Assembly: GCA_963753195.1 (NCBI GenBank)
Contig: CAVWBH010000009.1
Span: 868,001-932,000 of the forward strand
Source of the DNA: Palsa-504 sp963753195
GTDB taxonomy: Bacteria > Actinomycetota > Actinomycetes > Streptosporangiales > Streptosporangiaceae
Reading direction: 5' to 3'
DNA length: 64,000 nucleotides
The notes under the pieces are model-generated. The model did no database searches, had not been told where the DNA came from, and worked only from the letters and a program-made list of their open reading frames with translations. Numbering within the stretch: position 1 is the stretch's first letter; each line of letters opens with the position of its first letter. Shown here piece after piece: positions 45,291 to 53,333 of the stretch. Made by a program: the position numbers and the translations under genes.

Positions 45291-46145
45291 GTGTGGCCCC
45301 GCCGTACGCGCCTGACGGCACGTGAACGAGCCAGGCGGGCGGCACGGCGCGGTGGTCCGCGATCAGTGCCGGTGCCGTTGCTGGTACCGGCACTGATCGC
45401 GGTCGCCTTCCTGGTCCTGCCGCTGATCGGGCTGATAATCCGCGCGCCCTGGGGTCATCTCGGCGCGGCGCTGAGCGGGTCCGACGCGACCCAGGCCCTG
45501 GTGCTTTCGCTGTGGACGGCAACCACGGCTACCGGAATCTCCCTGGTCGTCGGGGTGCCGCTGGCCTGGGTGCTGGCCCGGACCAGCTTCCCGGGACAGC
45601 GGCTGCTGCGGGCCCTGGTGACCCTGCCGCTGGTGCTGCCGCCGGTGGTCGGCGGGGTCGCGCTGCTGCTGGCGTTCGGCCGGACCGGGTTCATCGGCCG
45701 CCTGCTGGACTCCTGGTTCGGCCTGACCATCCCGTTCACGCCCATTGCGGTGGTCATGGCCGAGACATTCGTGGCCATGCCCTTCCTGATTATCACCGTC
45801 GAAGGAGCGCTACGATCCGCAGATCAGGGCTTTGAGGAAGCGGCGGCGACATTGGGCGCGAGACGGATGACGGTATTCCGGCGGGTCACGCTGCCCCTGG
45901 TCGCTCCGTCCCTGGGCGCGGGCGCGGTTTTGTGCTGGGCGCGGGCCCTGGGCGAGTTCGGGGCCACCATCACCTTCGCGGGAAGCTTCCCCGGCCAGAC
46001 CGAGACGATGCCCATCGCGGTCTACTACGCGCTCGAGACCGACCCGGACGCGGCGATCGCGCTCAGCCTGGTGCTGCTGGTGGTCTCCATCGCGGTCCTG
46101 GTCTCCCTGCGCGATCACTGGCTGCGAGGCGGCTCGGCCGTATGA
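45291..46145 (+). CDS. modB: Molybdate ABC transporter permease
   Basis: 284 residues with five to six membrane helices, the EAA loop FEEAAATLGARRMTVFRRVTLPLVAPSLGAG (about 196-226), and ModB-typical LPLVLPPVVGGVALLLAFGR and ALGEFGATITFAGS. It forms the membrane channel of the importer. GTG start; 22 bases after modA and overlapping modC by 4 bases (ATGA). Confidence 0.93.
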   Translation: MWPRRTRLTARERARRAARRGGPRSVPVPLLVPALIAVAFLVLPLIGLIIRAPWGHLGAALSGSDATQALVLSLWTATTATGISLVVGVPLAWVLARTSFPGQRLLRALVTLPLVLPPVVGGVALLLAFGRTGFIGRLLDSWFGLTIPFTPIAVVMAETFVAMPFLIITVEGALRSADQGFEEAAATLGARRMTVFRRVTLPLVAPSLGAGAVLCWARALGEFGATITFAGSFPGQTETMPIAVYYALETDPDAAIALSLVLLVVSIAVLVSLRDHWLRGGSAV

Positions 46146-47275
46146 CGCAGCGGGACAGCGGCGGCCTCGTCGTCGACGCGGAGGTCAGGCGCGGTGGCTT
46201 CACCCTGGCCGTCAGCCTCACCGCGGCGCCCGGACAGGTCCTCGGGCTGCTCGGGCCGAACGGCGCCGGGAAGTCCACCCTGCTCAGCGCCGTAGCCGGC
46301 CTGACCCCCGTGTCGGCCGGCCGCATCACGCTCGCGGGAGCGGTGATGGACGACGCCGACGCCGGGACCTTCGTGGAGGCCTCCGGCAGACCGGTCGGGT
46401 TCGTCTTCCAGAACTACCGGCTCTTCCCGCACCTGACCGTGGCCGAGAACGTGGCCTTCTCCCCGCGGGTGCGGGGCGAAGGCCGGCACGCCGCCAGGGC
46501 AGCGGCCGATCACTGGCTGGCCCGGCTCGGGCTGGCCGACCTGGCCGGCCGCAAGCCGGCCCAGCTGTCCGGCGGGCAGGCGCAACGGGTGGCACTGGCC
46601 CGCGCGCTGGCCGGGCAGCCCGCGCTGCTGCTGCTGGACGAACCGCTGTCCGCGCTGGACGCCGGAACCCGCCTGGACGTCCAGGCCGAACTCAAGTCGC
46701 ACCTGGCCGACTTCACCGGGCCGTGCCTGCTGGTCACCCACGACCCGATCGAGGCGCTCATGCTCGCCGACCAGCTCGTCGTCATCGAAGGCGGCCGTAT
46801 CGTCCAGCAGGGCACCCCCGCGCAGATCGCCCGCCAGCCCACCACCGACTACGTCGCCAAGCTCGTCGGCCTGAACCTGTACCAGGGCCGGGCCGACGGC
46901 TCCGAGGTGGCGGTCAGCGGCGGGGGAAGCTTCATCATCGCCGACCACCACCAGCACGGCGACGTGCTCGTCGCGGTCCGACCGTCCGCCATCGTCGTCA
47001 GCACCCAGCACCCCCAGCCCAGCAGCGCCCGCAACACCTGGCCCGCGACCATCACCGGGCTGACCATGCTGGCCGACCGGGTCCGGCTCGATCTCGACGG
47101 CCAGCCGTCCGCCCTGGCCGACGTCACACCGGCCGCGGTCGCGGAACTCTCGCTCGAGGGTGGCCGCCAGGTGTGGCTCACGGTCAAAGCCACCGACCTG
47201 GAGGTCTATCCGCCTGACGGCAGGCAAACGGCCGCCGAGGCCGGAACGCTCCCTTACGGCCGGGACGGGACCTAG
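46142..47275 (+). CDS. modC: Molybdate ABC transporter ATP-binding protein
   Basis: 377 residues. Walker A LGPNGAGKST (about 38-47), Q-loop FVFQNYRLFP, signature LSGGQAQRVALARAL (about 141-155), Walker B LLLLDEPLSALD and H-loop VTHDPIEA. The C-terminal about 90 residues form a TOBE domain (RNTWPATITGLTMLADRVRLDLDG) as in ModC. The ATG overlaps the modB stop. The 3' end overlaps the convergent channel gene as read, but see that entry. Confidence 0.93.
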   Translation: MTQRDSGGLVVDAEVRRGGFTLAVSLTAAPGQVLGLLGPNGAGKSTLLSAVAGLTPVSAGRITLAGAVMDDADAGTFVEASGRPVGFVFQNYRLFPHLTVAENVAFSPRVRGEGRHAARAAADHWLARLGLADLAGRKPAQLSGGQAQRVALARALAGQPALLLLDEPLSALDAGTRLDVQAELKSHLADFTGPCLLVTHDPIEALMLADQLVVIEGGRIVQQGTPAQIARQPTTDYVAKLVGLNLYQGRADGSEVAVSGGGSFIIADHHQHGDVLVAVRPSAIVVSTQHPQPSSARNTWPATITGLTMLADRVRLDLDGQPSALADVTPAAVAELSLEGGRQVWLTVKATDLEVYPPDGRQTAAEAGTLPYGRDGT

Positions 47276-47957
47276 ACGGCGGCCTAGACCGGCAGGCCGG
47301 CGCCGGCCTCAGCGGGCTAGGAACGCCCGAACAGCGCCGTGCGGCATCCCGGAACGGCACCACCAGGTACACCGCGACCCCGAAATAAAGCGCCACCGCC
47401 GGGACCGGGAAGGCGAGCCCGATGAGGATCGCGGACACGTACCCGATGACGACGGGCAGAAATTTCCGCTGGGTGCTGTGCAGCTCCTCGCCCTCTTGTT
47501 TCGGCGAGTAGAGGTGCTCGTGGCGCGCATACGCGTCCAGGGCGGATCCCAGGAGGCGGATGGCCAGGAGGGTGAGCCCGTACACGGTGACGTAGACCCG
47601 TTCGCCGCTGCTGTCGTGCAGGGCGTCGGCGATGAGCCCGGTCGGGAACGGCAGGAAGACCACGACCAGCAAGACGAGCAGGTTGAGGCGCAGGAAGAGC
47701 GGATCGACCCGGGCCAGGCGATCGGTCAGGGCGGTATGGGCGAGCCACGCACCACCGATCGTTAGGAAACTGATGACGTAGGCCAGGTAGGAGGGCCAGG
47801 CATGCAGCAGCTGCTGCAGGGGGGTGCCGGGCGGGCGGACCGCGATGTCCAGGACGAGCAGCGTGATGGCGAAGCCGAACACGCCGTCGCTGAATCCTTC
47901 CATCCGGTCCTTGGTCAGGACCCGGCGTCCGCGCGGGGTGTCTGGGTCAGCTGGCAC
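47184..47957 (-). CDS. TMEM175/DUF1211-type potassium channel-like protein
   Basis: Six membrane helices with the family signature RMEGFSDGVFGFAITLLVLDI (residues 18-38), where the FSD motif lines the pore in TMEM175-type channels. The frame runs to 47184 and would overlap modC by 92 bases. Family proteins end shortly after PFRDAARR; adding one base near 47337 gives PFRDAARRLFGRS and a stop at 47317, so the last 45 Arg/Pro-rich residues are probably an artefact of a 1-base deletion and the real gene is likely 47317-47957. Confidence 0.8.
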   Translation of the reverse strand: MPADPDTPRGRRVLTKDRMEGFSDGVFGFAITLLVLDIAVRPPGTPLQQLLHAWPSYLAYVISFLTIGGAWLAHTALTDRLARVDPLFLRLNLLVLLVVVFLPFPTGLIADALHDSSGERVYVTVYGLTLLAIRLLGSALDAYARHEHLYSPKQEGEELHSTQRKFLPVVIGYVSAILIGLAFPVPAVALYFGVAVYLVVPFRDAARRCSGVPSPLRPAPACRSRPPSRSRPGRKGAFRPRRPFACRQADRPPGRWL

Positions 47958-48162
47958 GGCACCGTCTCCTTCGCGGCGGCCCCGGCCAGCTGTGAATCCG
48001 GGCCGCCTGCCCCGCTGCCGGGCCGTCTGGTGATGGTAGCGTCGTAACGAGTGGATGCGGTCAGGGCCGGTCAGGCCCCGACCGCGACATCGTTGCTCCA
48101 GACCCCGGCGGCGACGCCACCGAGCGGTGCGCGGAAGACGTCAGGGAACAGGAGCGACGAAG

Positions 48163-49285
48163 ATGACGGTACCCGGCGATCTGGCCCCGCCGTCCGGCCG
48201 GGCTCCGGCCGCGGACAGGCCGCCGATGGCGGTCGACCCTTCGACGGCTGGCTTTCGCGCGCTGGCGCTTCAGGTGCGAACGATGGGCCTGCTCGACCGC
48301 AGGCTCGGCTACTACGGATTGAAGATCACCCTGACGATCTTCGCCTTCCTGGCCGCATGGGTCCTGTTCGTCATCGTCGGCAACTCGTGGACGACCCTCG
48401 CGGTCGCCGCGTTGACGGGGTTCATCTTCACCCAGATCGGCTTCATCGCCCATGATGCGGGACACAACCAGGTGTTCGGCGCACGCCGGCGCAACCGGCT
48501 GCTCGGCCTGGCGGTGGGGAACGTGCTCATCGGGCTGAGCTTCGGCTGGTGGGTGCACAAGCACAACGCCCACCATGCGCATCCCAACGAGGTGGGCCGC
48601 GACCCCGACCTCGGCGCAGGAGTCCCCCTGGCCGCGCTGGACGCGCAGGGAAACGCGCGCCGCCCGCTCGAATTGTGGATGGCACGCTGGCAGGCGCCGC
48701 TCTTCTTCCCCCTCATGCTGCTGCGAAGCGGGGGCCTGCACGTCCTGGGGGCCAAGCGGCTAGTGCGGCTCGTGCGGCAACGAGACCACGCCGCGGCGGT
48801 GGAAGGCGCTCTGATCGCGCTGCACGTCGCGCTGTACCTGACCGTGGTGCTGCTGGTGCTCTCCCCGGTCAAGGCGCTGGCGTTCATCGCCGTCCAGCAG
48901 GCGGTCTTCTCGGTGTACCTGGGCTTCAGCTTCGCGCCCAACCACAAGGGGATGCCGCTCATCGAGAGCGCCACGGCGGTCGGCTTCGCCCGCCGGCAGG
49001 TGGTCACGGCCCGGAATATCACCGGGCGGCCGGTTCACCGACTTCATGCTCGGCGGCCTGAACTACCAGACCGAGCATCACCTATTTCCCTCGATGCCCC
49101 GGCCCAACCTGCGACGGGTCCAGGGCCTGGTCAAAGACTTCTGCGCGGCGACCGATCTGTGCTACAGCGAGGAAAACTTCGTCGAGTCATTCCGCCAGAT
49201 CGTCCATCACCTCAGCGGCGTCGGAGCAGCCAGCGGTGCCGAAGCAGCCAGCGGTGTGGGAGCAGCCAGCGGCGTTCGGGCCTGA
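48163..49285 (+). pseudogene. Fatty acid desaturase, single frameshift
   Basis: Membrane desaturase with three histidine boxes: HDAGHNQ, HKHNAHHAHPN and, after the shift, QTEHHLFP, the last having Gln in place of the first His as in front-end/linoleoyl-CoA desaturases. ATG 48163 (MTVPGDLAPP) has a GGAG site. The frame breaks at ACCGGGCGG (49024-49026); removing one G gives ITGGRFTDFMLGGLNYQTEHH, which runs to 49285. The tail is a repeat of AASGVGAASG type. Likely introduces a double bond into acyl lipids at the membrane. Called pseudogene only because of the shift. Confidence 0.82.
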
Positions 49286-49313
49286 CCTGGCTGTAGCTCG
49301 GAGGGCAGCCCGT

Positions 49314-49595
49314 TTAACTCGGGGCCGGCAGCCCGTTCATGCCGTACCAGACGGTCTCGGTCAGGATCTCCAGCCCCCAGCGGTTCGCTCGCTCTATGTC
49401 CGAGCCGTCTCCCGGGCATGAGGCCGGGTGGTCGTCCTTGACGTCCCCGAACACGCCGCGGGAGTGGCGGGCGGCGTCGATGTGGCTGGCCTTCGACCAG
49501 GCTTCCCCTTCGGGGGATTCGAGCCAGGCGGTTACCTCACCACCGTCTGGAGCCCCCTGGGTATCGAGGGCCTTCGTCTTCATGCTGGTGGTCAT
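49314..49595 (-). CDS. Hypothetical protein
   Basis: 93 residues, hydrophilic and acidic in part, with no recognised domain and no membrane segment. Composition is that of a normal soluble protein (few Arg/Pro runs), unlike shadow frames, and the ATG start MTTSMKTKALD lies in an AT-richer spot. Between a convergent desaturase and the SnoaL-like gene. Treat as tentative. Confidence 0.5.
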   Translation of the reverse strand: MTTSMKTKALDTQGAPDGGEVTAWLESPEGEAWSKASHIDAARHSRGVFGDVKDDHPASCPGDGSDIERANRWGLEILTETVWYGMNGLPAPS

Positions 49596-49725
49596 GATGG
49601 GAACCGTAGCCGGGGTACCAGCCAGAACTCGTTACGCTGATTTGACGTTTGCGTATCAGGGCCTGTACTCCCACCCCGTGGGCCCCCCTGGGCTCTCACC
49701 GCAGATCAGCAAGCTTAGTTCCAGA

Positions 49726-50097
49726 TCAGCGGCCGGCGTCGGGGGTGGACACCCGCTTGGCGAACCGCCAGCCGTCGGGCGTGCGGACGAGCTGGTCCTC
49801 GTAGGTGCCGGTGCCTCGCACCGCCGTCCCCTCGTACACGACAAAGTACGCGCGCATGGCGGCGGCGTCGCCGGTCACGTTGATGGCCGGGTTGGCCAGG
49901 GTGTGGCGGAAGCCGTGCACGCTGGCCGCGAACGCGATGAGCTCGTCCCGCCCCGACCTCAGCTGACCGGCGACGTCGAACACGCCGTCCGGGGTGAAGG
50001 TGTCCGCCCAGCCCTCCGCGTCACCGCGGTCGATGGCGAGGTTGTACCGATACGCGAGCTGCAGGATCTCGTCCCGGTCCTCGGTGGTCGAGGGCAT
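49726..50097 (-). CDS. Nuclear transport factor 2/SnoaL-like protein
   Basis: A 123-residue NTF2-fold protein: DEILQLAYRYNLAIDRGDAEGWADTFTPDGVFDV and the C-terminal RGTGTYEDQLVRTPDGWRFAKRVSTPD. These act as small cyclases, dehydratases, isomerases or ligand-binding units. It follows the DapA-like gene by 18 bases on the same strand, suggesting cooperation in a small catabolic pathway. Confidence 0.88.
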   Translation of the reverse strand: MPSTTEDRDEILQLAYRYNLAIDRGDAEGWADTFTPDGVFDVAGQLRSGRDELIAFAASVHGFRHTLANPAINVTGDAAAMRAYFVVYEGTAVRGTGTYEDQLVRTPDGWRFAKRVSTPDAGR

Positions 50098-50115
50098 CGC
50101 CGCTTCCCTTCGGGT

Positions 50116-51144
50116 TCAGGCGGTGGTGAGGACCTTGCCGGCCAGGCCGGCGTGCTCGAAGGCCGCCCGGATCTGGGCCTTGGCCGCCTCGGGCAGGATG
50201 CCCTGCGGGGGGCGGGACTCGGGGTAGTCGCCCATCGGGAGGCCGATCACCGAGGCCGCGTAGCGGAACGCCGACCCCCAGTGGGTGAAGTATCCGGGCC
50301 GGCCGGGGTACTCGGTGTACCAGGAGCCGACCTCGGCGCCGAGCCGGTCGAGCCCGACTTCGGCCGAGTACCGGATGGCCTCGTTGATCTGCCCGTCCCA
50401 CAGCAGCTGCCAGTACTTGGTGTACATCAGGTTGCCCGGGACCTCGTACAGGTACCCGGCGGTGCCCAGCTGGGCGGGCCCGACGATGCCGGCCTGCAGC
50501 CACCCGGCCCGGTAGACGATCAGGTCGCACTCCCAGATGACCAGCTGAGGAGCCAGGGCGTGCAGCGCGGCGGCCCGGGAGGTGGAGTCCATCACGCCCT
50601 CCTTCACCGCGACCACGGCCGGGATCCGGTGGTGGATCTCGGCCATCTCCGCCGCGGTCAGCACGTAACCCGACGACGGCGAGTTGAACATGCCCAGCGC
50701 GATGTCGGTCCGGTCCGCGACGTACTGGAAGAACCGCAGCACCCCTTCTCCCGCGTGCACCTCCATGGGCGGAACCTGCAGGTAGCAGATGTCCGCGCCG
50801 TGCTCCTGGGCGTGCCGGGTGAGCTCGACGGTGTCCTTGGCGGACGGGGTGGCCGTGCAGGCCTGGATGACCACGCCGGGATTGACCGAACGGCCCTCCT
50901 CGATGGCGATCTCGACCAGCTTCTTCCGCTCGTCCAGGGTCAGCGACCACCACTCGCCGATGCCGCTGGTCAGCCACAGCATGGCGTGCCCGAGATCGCC
51001 GGCGCAGTAGCGGACCAGCGCCCGGTAGGCGTCCCAGTCGATCCCGTCGCCGTCCGTCCCGCTGAACGGCGTGTACAGCGAGTCCCCGATCCCCCGCAGG
51101 CCACCGCTGGCGGCCCAGTCCCGGGCATCTGATGCTGTCGGCAC
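50116..51144 (-). CDS. Dihydrodipicolinate synthase/N-acetylneuraminate lyase family protein
   Basis: 342 residues, TIM-barrel class I aldolase. The Schiff-base Lys is in IPAVVAVKEGVMDST (about 175-189), with GIGEWWSLTLDERKKLVEIA and YLYEVPGNLMYTKYWQLL around. It is distant from housekeeping DapA and longer at the C-terminus, so is more likely a hydratase-aldolase or decarboxylating paralogue; no lysine genes adjoin. The GTG at 51144 has GGAGGA five bases upstream. Promoter -10 TATAAT lies in the palindrome at 51164-51183. Probably under the two GntR regulators. Confidence 0.85.
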   Translation of the reverse strand: MPTASDARDWAASGGLRGIGDSLYTPFSGTDGDGIDWDAYRALVRYCAGDLGHAMLWLTSGIGEWWSLTLDERKKLVEIAIEEGRSVNPGVVIQACTATPSAKDTVELTRHAQEHGADICYLQVPPMEVHAGEGVLRFFQYVADRTDIALGMFNSPSSGYVLTAAEMAEIHHRIPAVVAVKEGVMDSTSRAAALHALAPQLVIWECDLIVYRAGWLQAGIVGPAQLGTAGYLYEVPGNLMYTKYWQLLWDGQINEAIRYSAEVGLDRLGAEVGSWYTEYPGRPGYFTHWGSAFRYAASVIGLPMGDYPESRPPQGILPEAAKAQIRAAFEHAGLAGKVLTTA

Positions 51145-51163
51145 GATTGTCCTCCTAATACCT

Positions 51164-51183
51164 CTTATCATTATAATGATAAG
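51164..51183. promoter_or_regulatory. 20-bp perfect palindrome with TATAAT on both strands
   Basis: CTTATCATTATAATGATAAG. The centre contains TATAAT on the plus strand (51172-51177) and on the minus strand (51170-51175), so it can be the -10 for the DapA-like gene (26 bases upstream of its GTG) and for gntR (about 90 bases from its ATG), and at the same time an operator. AT-rich in a 70% G+C context. GntR/FadR-type dimers bind such palindromes. Confidence 0.65.
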
Positions 51184-51267
51184 GAAATTTAGGCCGATGT
51201 TACGCTCGCGTATCCGGGCCGTCAAGGACGAACGGCGCGGCTGCGCACCTGTGGAGAGGACGGCCGA

Positions 51268-52056
51268 ATGGCCCAGCTGCATCAGCCCCGGCTGGCCGAC
51301 ATCATTGCCGCCCGGCTGCGCAGCGACATTCTCTCCGGGCGGTACGCCGAAGGCGAGGTCCTGGATATCGCGGGCGGCGTCTTCGCGGACGTCCGGGTGA
51401 GCCTGCCCGCGATGCGCGAAGCGGTACGGGTGCTGGAGAATGAGGGCCTGCTGCGCACCCGCCGCGGCAGCGGCGGCGGGGCGGTCGTGCAGCTGCCCAC
51501 CCCCAGGCGGATCGGCGAGGTGATCGCCATGGTGCTCCAGTCGCGGCGCACCGAGCCAGCCGACGTCGGGCGGGCGCTCGGGCACCTCGAGCCCATCTGC
51601 GCCTCGATGTGCGCCGAACGGGCCGACCGGCACACCTCAGTGGTGCCCGACCTGCGCCGCATCATCCGGTCACAGCGGGATGGGCTGGAGGACCGTTCGG
51701 CCTATATGTCCAACGCCCGGGCGTTTCACGACAGCATCGTCGAGCACTGCGGCAGCCAGACGATGGTGGTAGCGGCCGGCGCCCTGGAGGCGATCTGGTC
51801 GGCGCACGCGACGACCCTGTACACCGGGGACGTGCCGGGCGCGGCCGACGAAGACCTCCAGCCGCGGCTGGCGGCGGCCGTGGACCAGCACGAGAAGGTG
51901 GTGGACGCGATTGACGCCGGAGACGGCGAGCGGGCGGCCCGGCTGCTGCGCGACCACATCGCGTTCACGCAGCGGCATGAGCCGAACAACGTCGCCCTCG
52001 ACGTGGTGGACGCCAGCCTGATCGCCGAGTACCGGGGCGGCGCGGGTGGCGCATGA
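51268..52056 (+). CDS. GntR/FadR family regulator
   Basis: 262 residues: N-terminal winged helix (LADIIAARLRSDILSGRYAEGEVL, SLPAMREAVRVLENEGLLRTRRGSGGGAVV, 8-77) and a FadR-type FCD helical ligand domain (AFHDSIVEHCGSQTM, HEKVVDAIDAGDGERAARLLRDH). Probably represses the divergent DapA-like gene through the 51164-51183 palindrome. Overlaps the second GntR gene by 11 bases. Confidence 0.87.
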   Translation: MAQLHQPRLADIIAARLRSDILSGRYAEGEVLDIAGGVFADVRVSLPAMREAVRVLENEGLLRTRRGSGGGAVVQLPTPRRIGEVIAMVLQSRRTEPADVGRALGHLEPICASMCAERADRHTSVVPDLRRIIRSQRDGLEDRSAYMSNARAFHDSIVEHCGSQTMVVAAGALEAIWSAHATTLYTGDVPGAADEDLQPRLAAAVDQHEKVVDAIDAGDGERAARLLRDHIAFTQRHEPNNVALDVVDASLIAEYRGGAGGA

Positions 52057-52771
52057 TCCGGTCGCGCCGCCGCGGCTGAGGCAGCCCCGGCTCGCCGACA
52101 TGATCGCCGAGCGGTTCCGCGGCCAGATCCTCGATGGCTCCCTTCTGCCGGACGAACGGCTCCCCCGGCAGGAAGTCCTCGCCCGGGAACTCGGAGTCAG
52201 CCTGGCCGTCGTCCGCGAGGCACTGCGCATGCTCGAGGCCCAAGGTCTCGTCACGGTCCATCGCGGTAAGACCGGCGGCGCCACGGTGCGGATCCCGGAC
52301 GACGCAGCCATCTCGGCCGCGATCACCACGGTGGCCGCCATGGCCCGGATCTCCGGTGAAGACGTCCGCTGCACCCTGATCGCGCTCGACGGCTTGTGTG
52401 CCCAGGCGGCCGCGGCCGCGGTCGCGGGCCAGGCGGGCGGGGACGCTCTCGTGCAGCGGCTGGAAGGCTCCCTGGGCGTTCAGCTCGGCAGCGCCGGGGA
52501 CGCGTTCGGGCTCGAGTGCGGCCGTTTTCACGCGGAGATCGCCCGTGGCTGCGGGCTGGTGATGCTGCAGTCCATCTCCGGCGCCCTCGAGGCGTCGGCG
52601 CGAAATCTCCTTCCTGCCGTGACCCGGCGATGTGAGGGCCGCGGGCCCGGAACCCGGCTGTCGGCCGAGGACATCGTGGCCGACCACACCCGGGTGGTGC
52701 ACGCCATCGCCAGCGGAGATGGCTCTGCTGCTTTGAGCGCGGCGGCGCACCGGGGCGCGCCGCCGCGGTAA
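52046..52771 (+). CDS. GntR/FadR family regulator, second copy
   Basis: 241 residues with the same architecture: HTH about 15-85 (LADMIAERFRGQILDGSLLPDERLPRQEVLARELGVSLAVVREALRMLEAQGLV) and FCD domain. It is clearly related to the preceding gene but divergent. The C-terminus (HAIASGDGSAALSAAAHRG) ends earlier than in relatives and abuts the end of trmO homology at 52769, so a small indel at the end of both genes is possible. Confidence 0.83.
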   Translation: MAHDPVAPPRLRQPRLADMIAERFRGQILDGSLLPDERLPRQEVLARELGVSLAVVREALRMLEAQGLVTVHRGKTGGATVRIPDDAAISAAITTVAAMARISGEDVRCTLIALDGLCAQAAAAAVAGQAGGDALVQRLEGSLGVQLGSAGDAFGLECGRFHAEIARGCGLVMLQSISGALEASARNLLPAVTRRCEGRGPGTRLSAEDIVADHTRVVHAIASGDGSAALSAAAHRGAPPR

Positions 52772-53269
52772 CAGGTCGGCGGGGGTGAGGCCATCGCTGA
52801 TCGGGACGTGGTCGAACCAGCCGCACCGCGGCTCGCCCGGGGGCCGGTCGAAGCGGGCGACGTAGGGCTTGAGATCGATGACCGGTGTCCCGTCGAGGAC
52901 ATCAACGCCGGCGAACCGGATGGCCGGGCCGGTCACGTCCAGCAGCCGGATGAGGCTGAGCCCGATGGGGTTGATGTGCCGTGGCCCGCGGGCGGCGAAC
53001 ATACCCATCTCGCGCTGCTCGCGGCGCAGCAGGAACGGAACCTGCCGCAGCGGCGGATCGGCGCCGGGATCGTCGGGCCGGTGCAGCCAGGTCAGCATCC
53101 AGGCGTAGTCGAAGCCGGCCAGCCCGGCCAGGCCTTCGGCGTAGCGGCCGTCGATCTCGATGGTCCCGTGCTCGGCGTGGTTGAGGCTGGACTGGATCGG
53201 GGTCGCGGCGAGCTCGGTGCGGCTGGTGCGCACGACGCCTATGGCGTGCAGGGCGACGTCAAAGTCCAT
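52769..53269 (-). CDS. trmO: tRNA (N6-threonylcarbamoyladenosine37-N6)-methyltransferase TrmO-like, 3' end uncertain
   Basis: TrmO/YaeB methylates t6A37 of tRNA-Thr with AdoMet. Family signatures: IGVVRTSRTELAATPIQSSL, FDYAWMLTWLHRP, ARGPRHINPIGLSLIRLLDV, GVDVLDGTPVIDLKPYVARFD and CGWFDHV. The family ends about here (residues 160-170, GLTPADLL), but no stop appears: the frame stays open to 51965, antisense through the second GntR gene. I give only the conserved part. A lost stop or indel near 52770 is likely. No functional link with tsaC is visible other than sharing the t6A pathway. Confidence 0.78.
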
Positions 53270-53333
53270 GACCCAAGGCTGTCATCCGTGGCCGCCGTCT
53301 GGTATGCCCGCGGGCCTCGCCGGTCGGTCCTCC

